6,158 bases of DNA from Candidatus Nanopelagicaceae bacterium. GTDB lineage: Bacteria; Actinomycetota; Actinomycetes; Nanopelagicales; Nanopelagicaceae. Positions within the stretch are counted from its first letter, which is position 1, and each line of letters starts with the position of its first letter. Of this stretch, positions 1 through 6,158 are shown piece after piece. Below the pieces are notes generated by a model, which ran no database searches, was not told the DNA's origin, and saw nothing but the letters and a program-made list of their open reading frames with translations. The stretch lies in the NCBI GenBank assembly GCA_947488635.1, contig CANLAY010000061.1:1-6158 (forward strand). The letters run 5' to 3'. The position numbers were made by a program, and so were the translations under genes.

Positions 1-510
1 CCAGATATTCGAGTTCTAATTGCCGGTCCTGGCGATAGTGAAGAAGTGTTGGCGAAGGTCGATCCCCAACTTCGTCATCGGGTTGAATTCCTAGGCAAGA
101 TCAGCGAAGAAGACAAAGCTGACTTCCTGGCAAGTGTTTCACTTTACATTGCACCAAATACCGGCGGTGAATCTTTTGGCATCATTCTGGCCGAAGCGAT
201 GGCTGGGGGAGCAGCAGTAGTTGCCAGTGATATTCCCGCCTTTGCCGATGTTTTAGGACATGGTCAATACGGCGCACTTTTTGAATCAGAAAATTCCGAG
301 AACTTAGCTAAAGTGATTATTGATTTATTGCGGGATGAAGCCCAGCGAAAAGAGTTAGCTGCCGCGGGGGCAGTTCATGCACAAAGATTCGACTGGGGCC
401 AAGTCGGTGAAGAGATTTTTGAAGTATACGAGCTAGCTATGGTTAGTGGTCAAAAGGTGTCACTAACTTCAGAGAATCGTTCGTGGACCAGATTGTTAGG
501 GAGAGACTAA
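1..510 (+). CDS. pimA: Phosphatidylinositol alpha-mannosyltransferase PimA, C-terminal part (5' end outside window)
   Basis: The reading frame is open from base 1 to the TAA at 508-510, giving 169 residues. PimA proteins are about 370-390 aa, so this is roughly the C-terminal 45%, and the true start lies upstream; the internal GTG at 46 is not a start. The fragment is the nucleotide-sugar-binding Rossmann half of a GT-B, family GT4 glycosyltransferase. Residues 51-65 read APNTGGESFGIILAE, which contains the E-x7-E motif that contacts the GDP-mannose donor, followed by EAMAGG and VVASD. The APN-GGESFGI-EAMA pattern and the later RFDW match mycobacterial PimA closely. The family transfers the first mannose from GDP-mannose to phosphatidylinositol at the inner face of the plasma membrane, starting PIM and lipoglycan synthesis. 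The following membrane-protein gene begins 2 bp downstream. Another GT4 enzyme remains possible without the N-terminal half, but the neighbouring gene order supports PimA. Confidence 0.85.
   Translation, partial: PDIRVLIAGPGDSEEVLAKVDPQLRHRVEFLGKISEEDKADFLASVSLYIAPNTGGESFGIILAEAMAGGAAVVASDIPAFADVLGHGQYGALFESENSENLAKVIIDLLRDEAQRKELAAAGAVHAQRFDWGQVGEEIFEVYELAMVSGQKVSLTSENRSWTRLLGRD
498..504 (+). promoter_or_regulatory. Shine-Dalgarno AGGGAGA deciding the start of the small membrane protein
   Basis: The purine run AGGGAGA lies inside the last codons of pimA, 8 bases before GTG 513. It makes GTG 513 a much better start than the upstream in-frame GTG at 483, which has no comparable site. Ribosomes finishing pimA would pass over it, so translational coupling is likely. 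Confidence 0.6.
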
Positions 511-512
511 AA

Positions 513-1016
513 GTGAAAAATGTAATTCTCTTCGCAGGTCTGGCGATTTTGATCTTCTGGTATTTAAGTTTCTCAGCCAGTCGCTTAGATCGACTACATC
601 ACCGGGTTGAAACGAGTTGGGCAACACTTGATTCGCTCTTGCAACGTCGAGCTGCGATTGCACTTGAAGTTGCTCGCAGTTCAATAACAGATCCAGCAAC
701 CTCGCTCCTACTCACGGCAAGTGCCTATCAAGCACGAGGGGCCGATATTGAGGATCGCTCAAGTGCCGAGAGTGTTTTATCCGGAGCGCTCGGAATGATG
801 CTGGCCGAGCGTGAGAGCATCGTGGCTAAGTCTGATCAGGCACTGCTACATGAGCTCGAGCAACTCACCGACAAGATTAAAGTTGCCATTTCTATTCATG
901 TTGAATCAGTTACGCGTACTCAATTGATTCGTAGCAAGTTAGTATTTAGATTATTCCGGCTAGCAGGCACGGCGCCGTTGCCGGTTACTTATGAATTTGA
1001 AGCCGATGCGATCTAA
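513..1016 (+). CDS. Small single-pass membrane protein, LemA-like / N-terminal part of Rv2609c-like proteins
   Basis: From GTG 513 the product has 167 aa. An alternative GTG at 483 would add 10 residues that merely overlap pimA in another frame. Residues 4-20 form one hydrophobic segment, and the rest is probably cytoplasmic and helical. Residues 24-50 (RLDRLHHRVETSWATLDSLL, then QRRAAIA) resemble the opening of LemA-like proteins, in which a membrane anchor is followed by a 'Rv..aWa.lD..L.rRa' helix. The same pattern occurs, as I recall it, at the N-terminus of mycobacterial Rv2609c, which also sits just after pimA but carries a NUDIX hydrolase domain. Here no NUDIX box (GX5EX7REUXEEXGU) is present and the protein ends soon after an arginine-rich stretch leading to LFRLAGTAPLPVTYEFE. 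Catalytic function is therefore not expected, and a scaffold or envelope role is only a guess. The final codons overlap the next gene. Confidence 0.7.
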   Translation: MKNVILFAGLAILIFWYLSFSASRLDRLHHRVETSWATLDSLLQRRAAIALEVARSSITDPATSLLLTASAYQARGADIEDRSSAESVLSGALGMMLAERESIVAKSDQALLHELEQLTDKIKVAISIHVESVTRTQLIRSKLVFRLFRLAGTAPLPVTYEFEADAI

Positions 1017-2010
1017 ATGTATTTTTCTCTTCGCACTTTCCTCACTTGTGCTCTCGGGCTGTACCAGTGAAATGAGATCTGATTCAACCCAAGAAGAGAG
1101 AACTTACAACTCGATAAGTGGTCGAGTTGGGGTAGACGGGCCAATCATGGCGGTTAAACTCGATGACACATCATCAGCCCGTCCACAGATTGGCCTAGAA
1201 GATGCCGATGTTGTTTACATCGAACAAGTAGAAGGTGGCTTCACACGACTAGCCGCAATTTTCTCATCAGTGATTCCAACCAATATCGGACCAATTAGAA
1301 GCGCTCGCATCTCTGATATCGATATCTTGTCGCAATACGGCAAAGTAATTTTTGCATATAGTGGCGCGCAGCGGGCAATGCTCACAGTAATTGCGAATTC
1401 AAATCTTTGGGATTACGGGGCTCAACGTCAGTCACCGACTATTTACACTCGAGATGTGAATAGGCCAGCCCCTTATGACATGGTCTTACGAGGCGATTTG
1501 CTGCTGGAAAAAGCTAAGGCCGATGAACGAGATATTGCGATTTCTAAATCAGCAGGCTGGAGTTTTGGTGATGCACCGGTAGGTGGCGTGGCTATTGATT
1601 CGGTGGCACTGCGATGGCCAGCATCAAAATACGAAGCAACTTGGTCGAAAGCTGAAAAACGCTGGCTGTTAAGTAACGGCGGGGTTGCTAATTTTGCAGC
1701 CAGCGGCAAACAGTTGGGTCCAACTACTTTCGTTATTCAAACCGTTGAAATGTCAGACTCTATTTATCGCAGCGCTGATGGTAGTTACACGCCGTTATCC
1801 GAAACTGTCGGATCTGGCACCGGCTACATCTTGCGGGATGGTCGATCTTTCAGAGCTAACTGGAGCAGGCCAGCGTCCGAATCAGGTACAACGTGGACCT
1901 TGGCCGATGGCAGTGAGATCAAGTTTGCAGCAGGATCAATTTGGGTGGCACTGATTGATCGCAAGCCTGCCTTCACGCTCACCGCGCCAACTTCACCTGA
2001 TTCAAAGTAG
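991..2010 (+). CDS. DUF3048 (YerB-like) domain lipoprotein
   Basis: The product is 339 aa. The N-terminus is a lipoprotein signal: basic residues (K4, R7, K9), a hydrophobic core at 10-20, and the lipobox LSGC at 21-24 with Cys24 as the lipidation site, so the mature protein should be anchored on the outer face of the membrane. Residues 49-175 carry the DUF3048 N-terminal domain, with DGPIMAVKLDD, ARPQIGLEDADVVYI, the acidic EQVEGGFTRL and the family hallmark GPIRSAR at 100-106. Residues about 200-330 correspond to the C-terminal DUF3048 domain, including the late GSGTGYILRDGRSFRANW segment. The biochemical function of the family is not established to my knowledge. The gene overlaps the preceding one by 26 bp. 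An alternative ATG at 1006 (residue 6) would cut the overlap to 11 bp and keep the signal peptide; neither start has a strong Shine-Dalgarno. Codon use looks like that of its neighbours, so there is no sign of transfer. Confidence 0.85.
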   Translation: MNLKPMRSKCIFLFALSSLVLSGCTSEMRSDSTQEERTYNSISGRVGVDGPIMAVKLDDTSSARPQIGLEDADVVYIEQVEGGFTRLAAIFSSVIPTNIGPIRSARISDIDILSQYGKVIFAYSGAQRAMLTVIANSNLWDYGAQRQSPTIYTRDVNRPAPYDMVLRGDLLLEKAKADERDIAISKSAGWSFGDAPVGGVAIDSVALRWPASKYEATWSKAEKRWLLSNGGVANFAASGKQLGPTTFVIQTVEMSDSIYRSADGSYTPLSETVGSGTGYILRDGRSFRANWSRPASESGTTWTLADGSEIKFAAGSIWVALIDRKPAFTLTAPTSPDSK

Positions 2011-2030
2011 AGTAAGCACCCTGATCGCAG

Positions 2031-2059
2031 GCTAACTACTTGCCAAGGAAAGCTAACTA
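2031..2059 (+). repeat. Direct repeat GCTAACTA x2 in the pdxS leader, 21-bp period
   Basis: GCTAACTA occurs at 2031-2038 and 2052-2059, exactly 21 bp apart, which is two helical turns. The spacer holds the small dyad CTTG-c-CAAG (2039-2047), and the second copy ends on the first base of the pdxS Shine-Dalgarno. The repeats are visible in the sequence. A role as a regulatory site is only a possibility, because an 8-bp repeat in a short AT-rich spacer can arise by chance. Confidence 0.3.
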
Positions 2060-2063
2060 GGAG
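2059..2063 (+). promoter_or_regulatory. Shine-Dalgarno AGGAG of pdxS
   Basis: AGGAG lies 7 bases before ATG 2071 and is the clearest ribosome binding site in the window. It fits an independently translated, well-expressed first gene of the pdxS-pdxT unit. No convincing -35/-10 pair was found in the 60-bp spacer. Confidence 0.7.
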
Positions 2064-2070
2064 CAGCACT

Positions 2071-2958
2071 ATGAGCCAGAACGTAGGAACAGCACGAGTA
2101 AAGCGCGGCATGGCAGAGATGCTAAAAGGTGGCGTCATCATGGACGTCGTCAATGTCGAGCAAGCCAAGATCGCTGAAGCAGCAGGAGCTGTTGCAGTTA
2201 TGGCACTCGAGCGCGTACCTGCAGATATTCGTGCTCAAGGTGGCGTTGCTCGTATGTCTGACCCTGACATGATTGAGAAAATCAAAGCTGCGGTCTCAAT
2301 TCCAGTGATGGCAAAAGCTCGTATCGGTCATTTTGTGGAAGCACAAATCTTGCAGAGCTTGGGCGTTGACTACATTGATGAATCTGAAGTTTTAACTCCA
2401 GCAGATATGGAAAATCATATTGATAAATGGAATTTCACTATTCCTTTTGTATGTGGCGCCACCAACTTAGGCGAAGCACTTCGTCGCATAAGTGAAGGCG
2501 CGGCCATGATTCGCTCAAAGGGCGAAGCGGGTACTGGCGATGTATCAAATGCTATGACCCACATGCGTTCAATCGGTGGCGAAATTCGACGCTTATCGAC
2601 CCTTCGTGAAGATGAACTTTATGTAGCCGCAAAAAATATGCAAGCTCCTTATGACTTAGTCAAGGAAGTTGCCGAAACTGGAAAGTTGCCAGTTGTTCTT
2701 TTCACTGCTGGTGGGATCGCAACTCCAGCCGATGCTGCATTGATGATGCAGATGGGCGCCGATGGCGTATTTATTGGTTCTGGAATCTACAAGTCTGGTG
2801 ATCCCGCGGCACGTGCTGCTGCATGTGTAAAAGCGACAACTTTCTTTGACGATCCAAAGGTATTAGCAGATGTTTCGCGTGGCTTGGGTGAAGCAATGGT
2901 CGGCATTAATGTTGCTGATCTGCCAGTTGCACATCGCTTAGCTGAGCGCGGTTGGTAA
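2071..2958 (+). CDS. pdxS: Pyridoxal 5'-phosphate synthase, synthase subunit PdxS
   Basis: The product is 295 aa, the normal family length, and starts at ATG 2071 behind AGGAG. PdxS (Pdx1/SNZ) is a (beta/alpha)8 barrel that builds pyridoxal 5'-phosphate from ribose 5-phosphate, glyceraldehyde 3-phosphate and ammonia. The ammonia comes from PdxT, in a cytoplasmic 12+12 complex. All key residues are in place with an offset of one from the B. subtilis enzyme: Asp25 in GGVIMDVVN, Lys82 in VMAKARIGH (the imine-forming lysine) and Lys150 in [11 protein letters not shown] (the second lysine that hands the intermediate on). Phosphate-binding loops are seen at [13 protein letters not shown] (211-223) and [13 protein letters not shown] (233-245). 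pdxT follows 18 bp downstream, so the pair is presumably co-transcribed. Mycobacteria have a tesB-like thioesterase gene between the two, which is absent here. No MocR-type PdxR regulator gene is visible in the window. Confidence 0.98.
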   Translation: MSQNVGTARVKRGMAEMLKGGVIMDVVNVEQAKIAEAAGAVAVMALERVPADIRAQGGVARMSDPDMIEKIKAAVSIPVMAKARIGHFVEAQILQSLGVDYIDESEVLTPADMENHIDKWNFTIPFVCGATNLGEALRRISEGAAMIRSKGEAGTGDVSNAMTHMRSIGGEIRRLSTLREDELYVAAKNMQAPYDLVKEVAETGKLPVVLFTAGGIATPADAALMMQMGADGVFIGSGIYKSGDPAARAAACVKATTFFDDPKVLADVSRGLGEAMVGINVADLPVAHRLAERGW

Positions 2959-2976
2959 TTTAAGGTTCTTTAAATC

Positions 2977-3576
2977 ATGCGAGTTGGGGTTCTAGCGCTG
3001 CAAGGCGATTTTCGCGAACACCTCTTTGCACTTGAAGAATGTGGCGTTAACGCCAGCATCGTTCGCCGGCCAAGTGAATTAGCTACAGTCGATGCGCTCG
3101 TGCTACCTGGCGGGGAATCAACTGCAATTGCGAATTTAGCTCGTAGCTTTGACATGTTCGAACCGCTTAGGGCTCGCATCTCTGCGGGAATGCCAGTTTA
3201 CGGATCGTGTGCGGGAATGATTTTGCTTGCGGATCGTGTATTAGATGCAGCAGTTGGGCAAGAAACTTTTGGTGGGTTAGATATCACCGTTCGCAGAAAT
3301 GCTTTCGGTCGCCAAGTAGATTCATTTGAGACGGATTTGGATTTTGTTGGAATCACCAACCCACCCGTTCGAGCAGTTTTCATTCGTGCGCCTTGGGTTG
3401 AATCGGTGGGCCATAGCGTTGAAGTTCTCGCAACGATTGAACATGCTGTGGCTGTTCGTCAAGGCGGGCTATTAGCTACTAGTTTTCATCCCGAATTGAC
3501 GGGGGATAATCGAATTCATCGCTTCTTTATTGAATCGGTAGCGCGTCCGGCTTTGGAAAAGGCTGCGGTAAAGTAG
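2977..3576 (+). CDS. pdxT: Pyridoxal 5'-phosphate synthase, glutaminase subunit PdxT
   Basis: The product is 199 aa, typical for the class I (triad-type) glutamine amidotransferase PdxT (Pdx2/SNO). It hydrolyses glutamine and channels ammonia into the PdxS barrel. The opening [15 protein letters not shown] is diagnostic. LPGGEST at 43-49 forms the oxyanion/glutamine-binding loop. The nucleophile elbow is GSCAGM with Cys78, and the remaining triad members are His171 and Glu173 in SFHPEL. The [13 protein letters not shown] block (106-118) is the family signature that contacts glutamine and the synthase. GSCAGM, rather than the GTCAGL of Bacillus, is also what mycobacterial PdxT has. ATG 2977 gives the standard N-terminus; only a weak AAGG at 2962-2965 precedes it, so translation probably benefits from proximity to the pdxS stop 18 bp upstream. 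Confidence 0.97.
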   Translation: MRVGVLALQGDFREHLFALEECGVNASIVRRPSELATVDALVLPGGESTAIANLARSFDMFEPLRARISAGMPVYGSCAGMILLADRVLDAAVGQETFGGLDITVRRNAFGRQVDSFETDLDFVGITNPPVRAVFIRAPWVESVGHSVEVLATIEHAVAVRQGGLLATSFHPELTGDNRIHRFFIESVARPALEKAAVK

Positions 3577-3582
3577 TTCCAT

Positions 3583-3611
3583 AACTTTCATCGGTAGTTA
3601 CGATGAAATTT
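3583..3611 (+). terminator. Inverted repeat between pdxT and yebC, possible weak terminator or attenuator
   Basis: TTTCATCG (3586-3593) and CGATGAAA (3601-3608) form a perfect 8-bp stem with a 7-base loop GTAGTTA. Two further A-T pairs (3583-3584 with 3610-3611) lie beyond a C-T mismatch. Only three of the eight core pairs are GC, and the downstream tract is short (ATTTCT), so intrinsic termination would be weak. The hairpin begins 7 bases after the pdxT stop and ends just before the yebC Shine-Dalgarno, so partial termination, mRNA stabilisation or a protein-binding site are alternatives. Confidence 0.4.
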
Positions 3612-3613
3612 CT

Positions 3614-3619
3614 AGGGGG
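3614..3619 (+). promoter_or_regulatory. Shine-Dalgarno AGGGGG of yebC
   Basis: AGGGGG is 6 bases before ATG 3626 and supports that start, which also gives the standard MSGHSKW N-terminus. It lies 5 bases after the right arm of the upstream hairpin, so folding of the hairpin should leave it accessible. Confidence 0.65.
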
Positions 3620-3625
3620 TAGATC

Positions 3626-4378
3626 ATGTCCGGCCATTCCAAATGGGCAACGACAAAGCATAAGAAGGCGATCATCGATAGCCGTCGCGCTAAGAACTTT
3701 GCCAAATTGATTAAAGCTATTGAAGTTGCTTCTCGTAACGGTGGTCCGGATATCGATGGCAATCCAACGCTCTTTGATGCAATTGCTAAGGCCAAGAAGA
3801 ATTCAATGCCGGCAGATAATATAGATCGCGCGGTTAAGCGTGGAGCAGGTCTTGAATCTGGCGGCGCAGATTGGCAAACTATTATGTATGAAGGTTATGG
3901 CCCAAATGGTGTCGCGATCATGATCGAGTGTTTAACCGATAGCCGCAATCGTGCTGCATCTGAAGTGCGCGTTGCAGTCACTCGTAACGGTGGCAGCATG
4001 GCTGATCCAGGTTCGGTTGCTTACTTGTTTAATCGCAAAGGCGTAATTATTGTTAATAAGAATGGCGAGTTAACTGAAGATTCGGTTCTAGAGGCAGTCT
4101 TAGATGCTGGCGCCGAAGAAGTAAATGACTTAGGTGAATCTTTTGAAGTTGTTTGCGAAGCTAGTGATCTAGTTGCGGTGCGAACTGCCCTGCAGAGTTC
4201 GGGCATCGACTATGAGTCAGCAGATTCTTCCTTCCTGCCCTCGATGACGATTCCACTTGATGCCGAAGGTGCTACTAAAGTTTTCGAATTAATTGATGCG
4301 ATTGAAGAACTAGATGATGTGCAGAATGTGTTTAGCAACTTTGATGTATCTGATGAGGTAATGGCGAGCCTGACTTAA
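3626..4378 (+). CDS. yebC: YebC/TACO1 family protein (translation factor / putative transcriptional regulator)
   Basis: The product is 250 aa, the usual length for the family. The opening [15 protein letters not shown] is the family signature. It is followed by [37 protein letters not shown] and NIDRAVKRG (66-73), which together form the N-terminal helical domain. [22 protein letters not shown] (from residue 89) and the [15 protein letters not shown] block (121-135) form the central domains. The acidic C-terminal part completes domain III. Older annotations call YebC a DNA-binding regulator, including of ruvCAB because of its neighbourhood. Its mitochondrial relative TACO1 is a translational activator, and bacterial members have more recently been linked to relief of ribosome stalling at proline-rich stretches. 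The sequence alone cannot choose between these roles. ruvC begins 30 bp downstream with no visible terminator between, so the gene probably shares a transcript with ruvCAB. Confidence 0.96.
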   Translation: MSGHSKWATTKHKKAIIDSRRAKNFAKLIKAIEVASRNGGPDIDGNPTLFDAIAKAKKNSMPADNIDRAVKRGAGLESGGADWQTIMYEGYGPNGVAIMIECLTDSRNRAASEVRVAVTRNGGSMADPGSVAYLFNRKGVIIVNKNGELTEDSVLEAVLDAGAEEVNDLGESFEVVCEASDLVAVRTALQSSGIDYESADSSFLPSMTIPLDAEGATKVFELIDAIEELDDVQNVFSNFDVSDEVMASLT

Positions 4379-4408
4379 CATGTCTGAGCCAGTATCTAGG
4401 CTGAGCAA

Positions 4409-4963
4409 ATGAAGGTTCTCGGGATAGACCCAGGTTTAACGCGCTGCGGTATTGGCGTTGTTCAGGGATCAATCGGTGCTCCTTTGCAGATGGTCTCAGT
4501 CGGGGTAATCCTGACTTCATCGCAAGACCCAACTGAGGTTCGGTTGCTGCAACTTGAGCGAGAAATTCAACTCTGGATCACGGAATTTAAACCTGATGTG
4601 ATTGCGATCGAAAGAGTTTTCTCGCAACACAATTTGCGCACAGTAATGGGAACTGCGCAAGCAGCCGGGATCGCGCTGTTACTGGCAGCTCGAAATCAAA
4701 TCAAGGTTGTTATGCACACCCCAAGTGAGGTCAAGGCGGCCGTGACGGGTTCTGGTCGAGCCAATAAAGCACAGGTATCGAAGATGGTGCTAAATATTCT
4801 CAAGCTGGACGAGGCGCCAAAGCCTGCTGACAGTGCAGACGCGTTAGCGTTAGCGATCTGCCACATCTGGCGCGGCGGCGGTAATAGTAAAGTTGCAGCA
4901 GCGCTGGCTGCTGAGAAAACTCGAATTGCATCCCTTAAGAAGACAGGAACTGCTAAGAAATGA
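4409..4963 (+). CDS. ruvC: Holliday junction resolvase RuvC (crossover junction endodeoxyribonuclease)
   Basis: The product is 184 aa. RuvC is a dimeric, metal-dependent RNase H-fold nuclease that cuts Holliday junctions symmetrically after RuvAB branch migration. The four catalytic acids are visible: Asp7 in MKVLGIDPGLTRCG, Glu68 in IAIERVFSQHN, and Asp141 and Asp144 in KPADSADALALAICH. The VMGTAQAAG segment (79-87) is also typical. ATG 4409 gives the canonical MKVLGIDPG start, and AGG at 4398-4400 is a modest Shine-Dalgarno 8 bases upstream. Residues 160-184 are an alanine- and lysine-rich tail beyond the conserved core, which is common and variable in actinobacterial RuvC. The stop overlaps the ruvA start as ATGA (4960-4963), a classic sign of translational coupling. 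Confidence 0.98.
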   Translation: MKVLGIDPGLTRCGIGVVQGSIGAPLQMVSVGVILTSSQDPTEVRLLQLEREIQLWITEFKPDVIAIERVFSQHNLRTVMGTAQAAGIALLLAARNQIKVVMHTPSEVKAAVTGSGRANKAQVSKMVLNILKLDEAPKPADSADALALAICHIWRGGGNSKVAAALAAEKTRIASLKKTGTAKK

Positions 4964-5568
4964 TTGCAACGCTAACTGGGGAGATCAAGTCGATCTCACT
5001 CGACCGCGCAATTATTGAAGTTGGGGGAGTCGGCCTCTCGGTTAATTTATCTCAAAATGCTGCTGCGCATTTAAATCTGGGAACGATCATCACCCTTCAC
5101 ACCTCGCTAGTAGTGCGTGAAGAATCGTTAACGCTGTATGGTTTTTTGACTGCTGAATCAAAACAACTCTTTGAACAAGTGCAGACTGTTAGTGGCATCG
5201 GGCCCAAGGTCGCACTCGCAATTTTGGGTTCCCTCACTCCGCAAGACTTGGCAGCAGCAATCGCAACTGAAGATATTGCTGCTATTGAGCGAGTTCCTGG
5301 GATCGGACGAAAAGGCGCTCAACGTTTGATTCTTGAATTAAAAGGAAAACTTTCAGATCTATCTGAAGGTGCTCGTGTTACCAACCATCAGCCAGCTTGG
5401 CGAGAGCAACTTACAAATGCCTTGATTTCACTTGGTTTCACACCAAAAGACTCAGATCGAGCAATTACGACAATTGTTAATGAGCTGCATGGCGATGGCA
5501 TCGAACCGGCTGATCTGGAATTAAGCGAATTGTTAAAGAGAGCTTTACAAAGTGGTGGCCGTAAATAA
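4960..5568 (+). CDS. ruvA: Holliday junction branch migration protein RuvA
   Basis: The product is 202 aa, the family norm. RuvA forms tetramers that hold the four-way junction open and load RuvB rings on opposite arms. Domain I is an OB-fold barrel (about 1-62, [12 protein letters not shown] through EESLTLYGF). Domain II carries two helix-hairpin-helix motifs that grip the DNA backbone, [13 protein letters not shown] (77-89) and [20 protein letters not shown] (112-131). After a short linker (about 132-146), domain III (about 147-197, with [16 protein letters not shown]) is the RuvB-binding three-helix module. The ATG overlaps the ruvC stop by 4 bases, and the TAA shares a base with the ruvB ATG. 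The only upstream purine site is AGGA at 4945-4948, spaced rather far (11 bases), so coupling rather than free initiation is likely. Confidence 0.98.
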   Translation: MIATLTGEIKSISLDRAIIEVGGVGLSVNLSQNAAAHLNLGTIITLHTSLVVREESLTLYGFLTAESKQLFEQVQTVSGIGPKVALAILGSLTPQDLAAAIATEDIAAIERVPGIGRKGAQRLILELKGKLSDLSEGARVTNHQPAWREQLTNALISLGFTPKDSDRAITTIVNELHGDGIEPADLELSELLKRALQSGGRK

Positions 5569-6158
5569 TGGATAACAAAGATCGTTTAATCTCACCTGTG
5601 GCTGGCTTAGATGAATCGGCAGCTGAAGGCGCGTTGCGGCCAAAAGATTTACAAGAATTCATTGGTCAAGAACGCGTACGTCAGCAAATTGATGTTCTAT
5701 TAACAGCGGCAAAGCATCGTGGTACTAGCGCTGATCACATTTTATTAAGTGGCCCACCAGGTCTTGGTAAGACAACTCTTGCGCTAATCCTGGCAGCGGA
5801 AATGCAAGTGCCGATTCGAATTACATCTGGCCCAGCAATTACCCACGCGGGCGATCTTGCTTCGATTCTTTCATCACTAGTTGAAGGCGAAATTCTTTTT
5901 ATTGATGAGATTCATAGATTGCCCAGACCGGCTGAAGAATTACTCTATTTAGCCATGGAAGATTTTCGAGTAGATATTGTGGTTGGCAAAGGTCCAGGTG
6001 CTACGGCGATTCCGTTGGAACTGCCCAGATTCACGCTAGTTGGTGCAACAACTCGCGCCGGATTACTACCAAGTCCATTGCGTGATCGTTTTGGCTTTAC
6101 CGCGCAATTAGATTTCTATGCCGAATCAGAATTGGCCCAAGTAATCGCGCGTTCTGCC
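5568..6158 (+). CDS. ruvB: Holliday junction branch migration ATPase RuvB, N-terminal part (3' end outside window)
   Basis: Translation from ATG 5568 stays open to the window edge for 197 codons, of about 340 expected. RuvB is the hexameric AAA+ motor that pumps duplex DNA through the RuvA-bound junction. The N-terminal [11 protein letters not shown] block (24-34) is typical. Walker A is GPPGLGKTT (62-70), and Walker B is LFIDEIHR (110-117). The RuvB-specific beta-hairpin that contacts RuvA domain III lies around [20 protein letters not shown] (132-151). Sensor I is in VGATTRAG (158-165), and the arginine finger is in PLRDRF (170-175). The winged-helix DNA-binding C-terminus lies beyond the window. 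The start overlaps the ruvA stop as TAATG, with no strong Shine-Dalgarno, so it is probably coupled to ruvA. The gene shows no frameshift or lost motif in the visible part. Confidence 0.97.
   Translation, partial: MDNKDRLISPVAGLDESAAEGALRPKDLQEFIGQERVRQQIDVLLTAAKHRGTSADHILLSGPPGLGKTTLALILAAEMQVPIRITSGPAITHAGDLASILSSLVEGEILFIDEIHRLPRPAEELLYLAMEDFRVDIVVGKGPGATAIPLELPRFTLVGATTRAGLLPSPLRDRFGFTAQLDFYAESELAQVIARSA

Noticed and set aside
483..512. Upstream GTG 483 as start of the small membrane protein
   Set aside because: The 10 extra residues are charged, precede the membrane segment, overlap pimA and lack a ribosome binding site, whereas GTG 513 has AGGGAGA at ideal spacing.
1685..1954. 89-codon + strand frame inside the DUF3048 gene
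   Set aside because: It lies entirely within a conserved gene in another frame, has no Shine-Dalgarno and no recognisable product.
1824..2168. 114-codon open frame on the minus strand across the DUF3048 gene end and pdxS start
   Set aside because: It runs antisense to two clear genes and includes the pdxS ribosome binding site region. Its product has no recognisable domain and it is explained as a shadow frame.
3576..3604. Possible promoter GTTCCA - 17 bp - TACGAT before yebC
   Set aside because: The -35 matches the consensus at only 3 of 6 positions, and the -10 overlaps the inverted repeat; too weak to call.
4384..4405. CTGAGCC ... GGCTGAG in the yebC-ruvC spacer, which looks like a hairpin
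   Set aside because: The true complement would be GGCTCAG. Only four pairs form, so it is neither a credible terminator nor an operator.
4841..4856. Short tandem GCGTTAGCGTTAGCG in ruvC
   Set aside because: It encodes the conserved ALALA run after the catalytic aspartates and is explained by repeated Ala-Leu codons.
5477..5662. Minus-strand frame across the ruvA-ruvB junction
   Set aside because: It is antisense to two highly conserved coding regions; composition is shadow-like.
1..6158. Search for tRNA/rRNA genes, CRISPR arrays, IS elements, phage, toxin-antitoxin or defence modules
   Set aside because: None seen. Conserved genes cover nearly the whole window, and the longest clear non-coding gap is about 60 bp, too short for a hidden system.

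Overview
This window looks like ordinary chromosomal core sequence from an actinobacterium with unusually modest GC (mid to upper 40s percent by eye, not computed). Three things point to Actinobacteria. There is a PimA-type phosphatidylinositol mannosyltransferase, and these lipids are essentially confined to that phylum. The gene order pimA – small membrane protein – pdxS – pdxT – yebC – ruvC – ruvA – ruvB matches the mycobacterial Rv2610c-to-Rv2592c region with the intervening genes removed. The PdxT and YebC motifs are of the actinobacterial form. Low GC, very short spacers and a compact locus fit a streamlined aquatic lineage such as the freshwater acI/Nanopelagicales group, but that placement is inference and no marker here proves it.

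All genes are on the + strand and almost no sequence is non-coding. Region by region: (1) 1-510 is the C-terminal half of pimA, cut by the window edge. (2) 513-1016 encodes a small protein with one N-terminal membrane segment, related to the N-terminal part of LemA-like/Rv2609c-like proteins. (3) 991-2010 encodes a DUF3048 (YerB-like) lipoprotein. These three form an overlapping or abutting envelope block. (4) After a 60-bp spacer with a good Shine-Dalgarno, 2071-3576 is pdxS-pdxT, the two subunits of the DXP-independent pyridoxal 5'-phosphate synthase. (5) After a 49-bp spacer holding an inverted repeat, 3626-4378 is yebC, a translation-factor/regulator family member. (6) 4409 to the window end is ruvC-ruvA-ruvB, the Holliday-junction resolvasome, with ATGA and TAATG junctions that suggest translational coupling. 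ruvB is cut by the window end.

Functionally the window joins three units: envelope lipid/lipoprotein genes, vitamin B6 synthesis, and recombination repair with YebC. No RNA gene, mobile element, CRISPR array, phage or defence module is visible, and no stretch over 300 bases lacks a gene. I found no convincing undescribed system. The points worth a second look are modest: the NUDIX-less short membrane protein, the DUF3048 lipoprotein placed between pimA and pdxS, the inverted repeat before yebC, and a 21-bp-phased direct repeat before pdxS.
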